Origin: Thermohalobaculum sediminis
Lineage (GTDB): Bacteria > Pseudomonadota > Alphaproteobacteria > Rhodobacterales > Rhodobacteraceae
Direction of reading: 5' to 3'
Length of the DNA: 64,000 nucleotides
Assembly (NCBI RefSeq): GCF_023487995.1
Contig: NZ_JAMFKN010000004.1
Span: forward strand, 186,001-250,000
Below the pieces are notes generated by a model. The model was not told where the DNA came from. It ran no database searches and saw only the letters and a program-made list of their open reading frames with translations. How positions within the stretch are numbered: the first letter of the stretch is position 1; each line of letters starts with the position of its first letter. This document shows positions 16,201 through 22,595 of the stretch, piece after piece. Both the position numbers and the translations under genes were made by a program.

Positions 16201-18069
16201 ATCCGCGTCTTCCCCTACAACCAGTGGACCGCCGACATGGCGGCGTCCCTCGCGTCCGAGCCCGTCTTCCGGGCGATCATCGAGGAGGCCCGCCCCGACA
16301 TCGTCTACGTCAACACGCTGGTCGTGGTCGCCCCGCTTCTCGCCGCTCGGATGTGCGGGGTGCCGAGCGTCGTGCATGTGCGCGAGATCATCAGCGAGGA
16401 CAAGGAGCTGCAGCGCCAGATCGGCCTCGATGCGGCGGCGATCGTGGCCCGGGTCGCCCGGTCGGCCACGCGCCTCATCGCCAACTCGAAGGCGACGGCC
16501 GGGTGCCTCGGCAGCTCGGCGGAGACGGATCTGGTGCCTAACGTGGTCGACGTGGCGGCGTTCGAGATGCCGAACGAGGTGGGAGAGAACGTCGTCTTTG
16601 GCCTGATCAGCAGCAACTATGCCAAGAAGGGCATCGAGGACGTGGTCGAGCTGGCGCGCCTTTGCCGCGACCGCGCGCCCGCCGCGCGCTTCCGGATCAT
16701 CGGCCCGCTCTCGCGGCCGCTGGTCCAGGACTACCTTGGCGGGACCGCGCCGGTGCCGGACAACCTGGAATTTGTAGACTACACGGCGTCTCCGCAGGAG
16801 GCGCTGGCCGGCGTCAACGTCGTGCTCAACTTCTCGCACTTCAAGGAGTCCTACGGGCGCACGGTCCTCGAGGGGCTGGCGGCGGGCCGCCCTTGCATCG
16901 TCTATGACTGGGGCGCTCTCCCGGAGCTGGTCGAGCACGGCGTGAGCGGGTTCCTGGTACCCTACAGGAAGACGGGCGATGCGGTCGAGTTCGTCAATGC
17001 GCTCTGCGACCCGAAGACCATCCTGCGGATGGGCAAGGCGGCTCGCGAGCGGGCGCAGTCGATCTCCCGCTGGGAGGCCTTCTCGCAGGGGATCGGCGAT
17101 GCCGTCCGCGCGGCGGTGGCGGCCGGCCAGACCGATGCCCGTCCCTATTCGCAGCTGCGCGAGGAGCGGCTCGCCCCTCTCCGCGACCGGCAGATCGACA
17201 TCGTGATCTGCGTTCACAATGCGCTCGAGGATGTCAGGCGGTGCCTCGACTCCGTCGTCCGCCATCGCGGTCCGCAGCACCGGGTGATCCTGGTCGACGA
17301 CGGCTCGGGCGAGGAGACGAAGGCCTATCTTGCCGACTTCGCGCGGTCGAACGACTTCGCGACGCTCCACCGGAACGAGACCGCCCAGGGCTACACCCGC
17401 GCGGCAAATGCCGGTGTCGGTCTCGCGACGGCGGAGTTCTTCGTCCTCCTGAACAGCGACACGGTGGTGACCGCCGGCTGGGCCGAGAAGCTCCTCGACG
17501 CGGTCTCGTCCGTGCCGGGAGCGGGCGTCGTTGGACCGCTCTCGAACGCCGCCAGCTACCAGTCGATCCCGGGCGTCACCGGCACCTCGACCCAGACGGC
17601 GGTCAACGAGCTCCCGGACGGGTTCTCGGCCGACGACATGAATGCGTGGTGCGAGGCTCGCAGCCCGGCGTCGCCGCCTTGCGTGCCGATGGTGCACGGC
17701 TTCTGCTTCGGCATCACGCGCGAGGCGTGGAACGCCGTCGGCCCGTTCGACGAGGGCGCGTTCCCGCGCGGCTATGGCGAGGAGAACGACTTCTGCTTCC
17801 GGGCCGTCGATGCGGGCTTCGCCCTCGTGGTCGCGACGCACACCTACGTGTTCCACGCGAAGTCCAAGAGCTACTCGGAAAAGAAGCGCCACGAGCTGTC
17901 CGAGATTTCCCAGGAGAAGCTCTACGAGCGCCACGGGAGGGACCGCTTCATGAGCGCGATCGAGGTGCTCGCCGAGCAGCCTGTCCTCGAGCGGCTCCGC
18001 GGCGAGTCGGCCGAGTTGTGGCGGCGGGAGCCGGAGGCGGACCGTTCGGGATCGACCGCGGTCGCTTGA
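13297..18069 (+). CDS. Giant polypeptide: methyltransferase - coiled coil - WbsX-like - GT4 - GT2 glycosyltransferase
   Basis: A 1590-residue cytoplasmic enzyme that probably assembles and modifies a surface glycan. Residues 40-195 are a SAM methyltransferase (DVLDVACGEGYGAS, FDVVVSFETIEHFAEHEAF, RRVLRPRGLLIISSP). Residues 260-390 are a long heptad-rich coiled coil with repeated R-x-GDLE/ER units. After a basic linker, about 540-890 is a WbsX/GT99-like domain (YYLPQFHPIPENDAWWGKG, FCFHFYWFGGK, NAWNEWAEGTYLEPD). About 910-1270 is a GT-B GT4 domain (GGERSFLDVLRAL, FSHFKESYGRTVLEGLAAG). About 1298-1570 is a GT-A GT2 domain (IDIVICVHNALEDVRRCLD, LLNSDT, GYGEENDFCFRA). The ATG at 13297 gives the best N-terminus; a GTG at 13216 in the same frame is possible. 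The architecture recalls Geobacillus WsaE plus the coiled-coil ruler of WbdD. IS110 pieces lie on both sides. Confidence 0.85.
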   Translation: MKRTPVEFPNPDEKLTFTGERYVSGHEGPTQHAHYHRYLFALQFCSGKDVLDVACGEGYGASLLASAASSVAGLDVDGETIAFARRNYDRDNLTFRQGDATRMPFDNGSFDVVVSFETIEHFAEHEAFLAEIRRVLRPRGLLIISSPNRPIYSDKPGYDNPFHVRELDFGQFDELLKTHFKHVQMLGQRKICGSYLVPQEADGSDLALFDTEDGLRYAHEDGFWSSEYFVALASDSALEQTAGSLLSNDSYVGTLHSAARYYERMHNEASSRANEIEARLRRSVEREEQLQANIVARMGDLEARLEAGAERDERLYGAALERMGDLESMLRQAAERADGLQRDVVRGVQSLEARLREGSEREKRLQSRLEEVQSSIQTLNSQVERSLMLQIPRLDGGYMRSLRVRLEPALRHPVNAAKRRAFRAGLKETLAKAPKSRGTLRLGEQLERLAWRSEAAVRHPFSSKKRRKWRAANHPEVRPAVAPARASQRAAAATSSEVVTAPAGGETTLHARLFDQWVHNAMCEYPKSDFVPLARTAPAVAKSDVWLIAYYLPQFHPIPENDAWWGKGFTEWRNVTRAYPHFEGHYQPRMPGELGYYDLRVVDVMRRQVELAKLYGISAFCFHFYWFGGKTLLETPLKNYLENKDMDLPFCLCWANENWSRRWDGSEHEILIAQSHSPEDDLAFLRYVDRYFRDERYLKIDGRPVLTVYRPSLLPDAAATVARWRDLARELGYPDLYLIATNSFAFTDYESFGFDALSEFPPHHVRASNVQDEFELSKFRTGWRIRSYAEIVETEKSRKVVGATVHPGIMTSWDNSARRPANGEIIHGATPALFKEWMKQCFSRAQANRAGERLVFVNAWNEWAEGTYLEPDRRYGYAFLDACASVVREHIQNLPVPVEIIPGAPEWDEEAKTVLLCSHHAGKQIFGGERSFLDVLRALRGNGFNVVVTLQEATNEAYVDTIRGLAQEIRVFPYNQWTADMAASLASEPVFRAIIEEARPDIVYVNTLVVVAPLLAARMCGVPSVVHVREIISEDKELQRQIGLDAAAIVARVARSATRLIANSKATAGCLGSSAETDLVPNVVDVAAFEMPNEVGENVVFGLISSNYAKKGIEDVVELARLCRDRAPAARFRIIGPLSRPLVQDYLGGTAPVPDNLEFVDYTASPQEALAGVNVVLNFSHFKESYGRTVLEGLAAGRPCIVYDWGALPELVEHGVSGFLVPYRKTGDAVEFVNALCDPKTILRMGKAARERAQSISRWEAFSQGIGDAVRAAVAAGQTDARPYSQLREERLAPLRDRQIDIVICVHNALEDVRRCLDSVVRHRGPQHRVILVDDGSGEETKAYLADFARSNDFATLHRNETAQGYTRAANAGVGLATAEFFVLLNSDTVVTAGWAEKLLDAVSSVPGAGVVGPLSNAASYQSIPGVTGTSTQTAVNELPDGFSADDMNAWCEARSPASPPCVPMVHGFCFGITREAWNAVGPFDEGAFPRGYGEENDFCFRAVDAGFALVVATHTYVFHAKSKSYSEKKRHELSEISQEKLYERHGRDRFMSAIEVLAEQPVLERLRGESAELWRREPEADRSGSTAVA

Positions 18070-18410
18070 GGTCGGCGAGGCCGTCACGTCGGCGAGGTCG
18101 ACGAACGGTCCGCGTCGCGGCGCCACTCGCCGGCGCTGTCATGTGTGGACGGCTCCGGTTGTGAAAGGGTTGAGTTGAGCGGGTGGCGATCGGAGCGGGG
18201 AGCGGTCATGTGTCCGGCCTTTGTGCACGGTGCATTTGACCGCTGGCCCTGATGAGGTCCGCGTACCGAGTCCCGATCAGACAACCGAGCTTTGACGCCC
18301 TCACAGCACCTCGGGGTGTCCCGGCAGCGATCCCGGTCGATCATCATCACTCACGTCTGCCCTTGCATCCTTTCGCCGCGGCCTGTGGCGCCGCGGTTCG
18401 TCGCGCCATC
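18070..18410. other. Non-coding region between the giant glycosyltransferase and an IS110 fragment
   Basis: No gene is supportable. It includes the right inverted-repeat copy at 18136-18151 and a related GTCATGTGT at about 18208, and probably represents the 3' untranslated end of the IS110 element whose coding remnant starts at 18411. Confidence 0.5.
18136..18151 (-). repeat. Right copy of the 16-bp inverted repeat
   Basis: CTGTCATGTGTGGACG is the exact reverse complement of 12974-12989, with the near-match extending outward from the methyl/glycosyltransferase side. It lies 67 bp after the stop codon of the giant gene. Confidence 0.6.
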
Positions 18411-18610
18411 TCAGGCCGCGGTCGGGGCCTCGTAACTTTCACCTCGGGTCAGCAGCGCCCATGCCGTCCGAGCGGTCTTGTTGGCGATCGCGACGGTGAA
18501 GAGCCGCGGTGGCTTGCGTTCGAGGAGCGATCGCACCCAGGCGCCGGTTCGGGTGTTGATGGTTGGCGCTCGTCGGGTGACGGAGGTGGCGCCGACGACG
18601 AGCAGGCGGC
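18411..18610 (-). pseudogene. IS110-family transposase, C-terminal fragment
   Basis: On the minus strand the frame reads [57 protein letters not shown] and stops at 18411. This is the extreme C-terminus of an IS110/IS116 transposase, beginning exactly where the plus-strand fragment at 12603-12911 ends (after GNGY). At 18609-18611 it abuts an IS3 orfB fragment. Confidence 0.7.
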
Positions 18611-18906
18611 GCGTCGCCTGGCACTACATCGCGCCCGGCAAGCCTACTCAGAACGCGTTCATCGAGAGCTTCAATGGAAGGCTCAGGGACGAGCTGCTCA
18701 ACGAGGAGATCTTCGAGACGCTCGCCGACGCAATGCGCCGGCTGCAGCTCCGGCGGCACGACTACAACCACGTCCGCCCGCATTCCTCCCTGGGCGGGCT
18801 GACGCCCGCCGCGCGCGGTGCGCTCGAGCTGGATGAAGGCTTCAAGCCCGGCGCGCTCGCAAAGACCAACAGTCTGGACTATCAACCCGCAGGACTCTCC
18901 ATTTGA
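18609..18906 (+). pseudogene. IS3-family orfB C-terminal fragment
   Basis: Encodes the last third of an IS3 DDE transposase: [20 protein letters not shown] (with the catalytic Glu), [20 protein letters not shown] and [15 protein letters not shown], then a natural-looking C-terminus and TGA. The first two catalytic Asp residues are missing. The IAPGKP form is closer to IS407-group elements than to the element whose remnants lie at 7984-8621. Confidence 0.75.
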
Positions 18907-18924
18907 TCGAGAGACCCTGAGGGC

Positions 18925-19995
18925 TCAGGTCAGTCGAAGGAGCCTGTCGTAGCGCGGGAGGACCGCGGACTTCGAGAAATGCTCGTGCGCGACACGGTGT
19001 CCCGAAACGGCGTACCAGTCGCGCGCGGACGCATCATGCATCAGCCCGTGGATCGCTTCGGAGAAGGCCCGAACGTCGGTCGGATCGACATACACCGCGA
19101 AATCGCCGCTGACTTCGCGCAGGCCGCCCCGGCCGGAACTGATGACCGCCGCCCCGCCCGCATGTGCTTCGAGCGCCGTCCGTCCAAAAGGCTCGTTCCA
19201 GAGAGACGGCACGAGCGCGATGGCGGCGTGCTCCATAGTGCGTTTCACGACGTGAAAGGGCTGCTCGGTCAGAACGTCGATTTTATCGTTGTGGGCGATC
19301 AGCCGACGGGCGGTTTCGGCGTAGTCGGGTTGCTCGGCGCATCTCGACAGGATGAATTTCGCGCGCCATTCCGTTTGTTCCTTCAGAATCTCGAGGGCGC
19401 GAACGGCTTCGAGCACGCCCTTCTCTGGCACACACCGGCCGGCAAAGACGATTTCCTTCCTGCGCTCGGGGTTAGGGTTCCACTCGGAAAAATCAAGAAA
19501 GTTGTGAATCGTGATCGACTTGGGCCCGAGTTTGCCGAAGTGCTCGGTGAAATTATCTCTTACTGAGTCACTCACAAAGACAAAATGATCCAGGCAATTG
19601 AGCAGGTAGCTTTTGTAGATGCGCTTGAAGAAGCTCAACCGCTTATGCCGGATGTAGTTGTGACGGTGCAGTATGATGGCCCTGTCCCGGACCGCCCGGC
19701 AAAGGCGCACGGCAGTCGGAATATGCTGATGGACGACGATGACCCGGGGATCGAAACGCCGCACGAGGTCCACGCAGAATTTCACGCCGTCTCTGGACGA
19801 CATCCCCGCCGGCATCTCGACAAAATCTATGCCGGGCAGGCGCGTCCCGCTAGTCATGCCGCAAACAACAGTTTCGGCTGAGAAAACACTGTGACGCGCG
19901 AAATCATACGCCACCAAGTCGATCGACGATGCGTGCTCAATACTGAAGTCCATATTGCGTGGAAGAATGATAAGGACTTTATATTTTTGGTTCAT
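18925..19995 (-). CDS. Family 4 (GT-B) glycosyltransferase
   Basis: A 356-residue retaining glycosyltransferase acting at the cytoplasmic side of the membrane. The C-terminal donor-binding domain is clear: FAGRCVPEKGVLEAVRALE (about residues 185-203) and ALVPSLWNEPFGRTALEAHA near 263-282 with the EPFGRTALEA active-site motif, then GGAAVISSGRGGLREV. The N-terminal acceptor domain has the basic, aromatic segment HRHNYIRHKRLSFFKRIYKS. It is visibly less GC-rich than its neighbours, as expected for transferred polysaccharide genes. Donor and acceptor unknown. Flanked by an IS3 fragment downstream and an IS481 relic upstream. Confidence 0.8.
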   Translation of the reverse strand: MNQKYKVLIILPRNMDFSIEHASSIDLVAYDFARHSVFSAETVVCGMTSGTRLPGIDFVEMPAGMSSRDGVKFCVDLVRRFDPRVIVVHQHIPTAVRLCRAVRDRAIILHRHNYIRHKRLSFFKRIYKSYLLNCLDHFVFVSDSVRDNFTEHFGKLGPKSITIHNFLDFSEWNPNPERRKEIVFAGRCVPEKGVLEAVRALEILKEQTEWRAKFILSRCAEQPDYAETARRLIAHNDKIDVLTEQPFHVVKRTMEHAAIALVPSLWNEPFGRTALEAHAGGAAVISSGRGGLREVSGDFAVYVDPTDVRAFSEAIHGLMHDASARDWYAVSGHRVAHEHFSKSAVLPRYDRLLRLT

Positions 19996-20251
19996 GCCGG
20001 CCTCTGTACAGCATTCTATGGCGTTGGGTCCGATGCTGCGATGTGGGGTTCCACCAACGTGTCGGCGGCGAGGCGCCGCTTCCGCCGCAGCGCGTTGATG
20101 GTGACCGAGTTTGCGTCACGCGTTTCGGGGATTGCAGGACGCCCACTCGCGACTGGGATCATCACCTTCTTCCACCGTTTGGTTGCGGGTTCAATCCTAA
20201 GCTGTGCCGCTGCGGCGGGTTTTCCGATGGGCCGAACATCATGGACGCGAA

Positions 20252-21241
20252 CTAGATGTTCGGTCCCGGGATGAGATGGTCTGGATGACGTCTGAAGCGG
20301 TGCGGCTCTGATGTCCATTTCTGGGAGACGAACTCGAACGGCGTGAGGCCTCGAAGCGTCTTCAGGCGCCTGGCGAAGTTGTAGGCGTCAAGGAAGGTGC
20401 TGAGATGCGGACGCAGCGCGTCGTGCGTCTCGTAATCGTATCTGCGCACGGTCGCCTCCTTGAGCGTTCGGTTCATCCGTTCGACCTGGCCGTTGGTCCA
20501 CGGGTGGTTCGGCTTGGTGAGCCGGTGCTCGATCTCGCGGTCGGCGCAGGCGAGCTCAAAGGAGTGGCAGCGGAACAGCTCGCCGGCGGCTCTCATGCGC
20601 CTGATCTCCGCGGGTCGCCAGCCGTCGCCCGTCGGCTCGGTGAAGTGCGTGCCGTTGTCCGTGAGAACGGTATGGATCCGAAAGGGAACTGCCCCTGCCA
20701 GGCGGCGCAGAAAGGCGGCGGCGGCGCGACGCGTCACCCTCTCATGCAACTCGGCGAAGGCGAACTTGCTGGTCCGGTCGATGGCGACGAGCAGATAGAG
20801 CTTGCCCTCCTCGGTCCGGACCTCGTCAATGTCGATATGGAACAAGCCAATGGGATAGGCCTTGAACGCCGCCTTCGGCTTCGTCCCCTCCAGCTCCGGC
20901 AATCGGCTGATCTCGTGACGCTGGAAACAGCGATGAAGCGAGGAGCGGGTCAGATGCCGGATGGTCGCCTGGAGCGCGTAGAGGCAGTCATCGATCGGCA
21001 TAAGCGTATGGCGGCGGAAGGCAACGACCAGCGCCTCTTACTCCTTGCTGAGAACCGACGAGCGGCCTTCCTTCGGCCCCATCGGCGCATCGTCGACGAT
21101 CTCGCGCTTGCGCCACTTCCCCACCGTCTTCGGGTTGATCCCGTGCCGCCGGCTCAGCTCCGAGATCGAAGACGACGGTCGCTGTTTCGCAGTTCGGACG
21201 GCGTGCGTGGTCGCGGCGCTTCCGTGGAGTGTCTCGCCCAT
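20252..21241 (-). pseudogene. IS481-family transposase interrupted by a stop codon
   Basis: Two segments in one frame: a helix-turn-helix N-terminus (ISELSRRHGINPKTVGKWRK) up to an in-frame TAA at 21038-21040, then the rve-type catalytic domain (YPIGLFHIDIDEVRT with the first Asp, HTVLTDNGTHFTE with the second, TKPNHPWTNGQVERMNRTLK with the Glu) to the stop at 20252. Joined length is about 330 codons, normal for IS481. The TAA replaces what is probably a Glu codon, so the product is truncated unless translation restarts at the ATG at 21001. Confidence 0.75.
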
Positions 21242-21296
21242 AGCCCCTCGCTGGAGTGACGGCAGAACGATACCCCATTATACTCCGGGACTAATA

Positions 21297-22454
21297 CCAG
21301 CGCTCATTGATCAGAACTCATGCGCCCAAGTCCGTCGCCCGATCGACGAGATGCGCCACGGCTGCTCCATGAGCTTGTTCCAGCTGTCGCAGCAGTGGGC
21401 AATGATGTCGTCGTCGTTCCTGAAGACGCGGTTCGAGAGCCAATTGTCCCGGAGGAACTGCCAGACGTTCTCGACGGGGTTCAACTCCGGCGACCTCGGC
21501 GGGATCGGGACGAGGGTGATGGTGTCGGGGACGGCGAGTTTCGATGACGTATGCCAGCCAGCCTGATCGAGAAGCAGAATGGCGTAGGCGCCTGGCGCGA
21601 CCTCGGCATTGATGAGCTTCAGATGCTCTGCCATGGCGTGGGTGTCGCACCAGGGCATGACGAGGCCTGCGCCCTTTCCCTGCGCCGGGCAGATGGCGCC
21701 GGAGACGTAGGCCCATTTCGTGCGCTGATCGTGAGGCGCACGAGGGCGGGTCCCGCGTCGCGCCAACCGTCTCGTCAGCTTGTTCTTCTGGCCGACCCTT
21801 GCCTCGTCCTGGAACCAGATCTCTATCGGCGGCCAGCCATGCTCGATACGGATGGCGGTGACGACGCTGCGGAAGTTTTTTTGAACTCCGCGAGGGCGTC
21901 CTCGTCCTGGGCGTAGTGCTGCGGGCGGGCCGAGAGCTTCCGGAATCCCATGGCGCGCAGCCCCCGCCCCAGAGTCTGGCGGCTCACTGAGACGCCCATC
22001 TCATCATGCGCCCATTGGGCCAGATCGACCAACCGCCAACGCACGACGCCGTCCAGATAGGGTTTCGGCCCTGCCTCTATCGCCGCGGCCAGCTTCGTGC
22101 GCTGTTCGTCCGTCAGGATCGGCCGCTTGCCCCGCGCCTTCCGCGTCCTTAGCGCCTCCGGGCCGCCGACGTTGAAGCGCAGCACCCAGTCCCGGACGAC
22201 CTGGAGCCCGACCCCGCCCGTCCGGGCCGCCTCGCCGCGCGACCCGCCGTCGAGGATCACCGCCAGCGCCAGCAGCCGCCGCGTCTGATCCGCGTCGTCA
22301 CTGTCGCGCGCAATGCGCCGCAGATCATCTGCAGAATGATCCGATCGCAAGGGAAGCGCTGCCGCCATGGAAAACCTCCTCCGTTTTCCATGGTGAATCA
22401 CCCTCGCGACCGGCGGAGAACCCCTTCCGGAGAGTCTGAGTCAATGAGCCGCGG
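21297..22454. mobile_element. Complete IS630-family element with TA target duplication
   Basis: Terminal inverted repeats CCAGCGCTCATTGA (21297-21310) and TCAATGAGCCGCGG (22441-22454) match at 11 of 14 positions when inverted, and each is flanked by TA (21295-21296 and 22455-22456), the IS630 target duplication. Length is 1158 bp with one transposase gene in two frames. It lies about 140 bp downstream of the lptD stop and looks like the youngest insertion at the right edge of the island. Confidence 0.8.
21311..22368 (-). CDS. IS630-family transposase, two frames joined at an A7 tract
   Basis: The first frame starts at the ATG 22368 after GGAGG and covers the helix-turn-helix half (LLALAVILDGGSRGEAART, LSRQTLGRGLRAMGF-like region) to about 21877, stopping at 21823. 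The second covers the DDE domain (WFQDEARVGQKNKL, AILLLDQAGWH, PRSPELNPVENVWQFLRDN) to 21311. They meet at seven A residues (T at 21876-21882 on the plus strand), and a -1 shift there yields EFKKNFRSV and restores the conserved protein. A -1 shift at an A-tract is a known expression mode in IS630 elements, so this may be functional rather than broken. Confidence 0.75.
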
Positions 22455-22595
22455 TATAAACATCTGAGCGGGCGCGCCACAACATTGCGGGCACGACGCC
22501 TTGGCCGGTGAGGCGAAGGCGGAGCCGACCGCGCGCGCGTGCGGAATGTTCGCGGCCTTTCTCGTCCGCGGCTCGGGGACGCCCGCCGCGGCGGT

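Noticed and set aside
14437-18126. Very long open frame on the minus strand opposite the giant glycosyltransferase (over 1200 codons)
   Set aside because: It mirrors the codon pattern of the real gene in high-GC DNA, has no family resemblance and no start context. The plus strand has clear catalytic motifs throughout.
20185-20205. GGGTTCAATCC, which resembles a tRNA T-loop
   Set aside because: The 5-bp stem needed on both sides does not form (GCGGG faces CTAAG), and no acceptor stem or anticodon arm is found.
20016-20318. Minus-strand frame of 100 codons upstream of the GT4 gene
   Set aside because: Overlaps the 3' end of the IS481 relic, has no similarity to known proteins and no start signal. 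The interval 19996-20251 appears non-coding.
22455-22595. Searched for an attachment site or tRNA edge between IS630 and lptD
   Set aside because: No tRNA and no direct repeat matching the left side near 728-1420 could be seen, so integration by a site-specific integrase is not supported.
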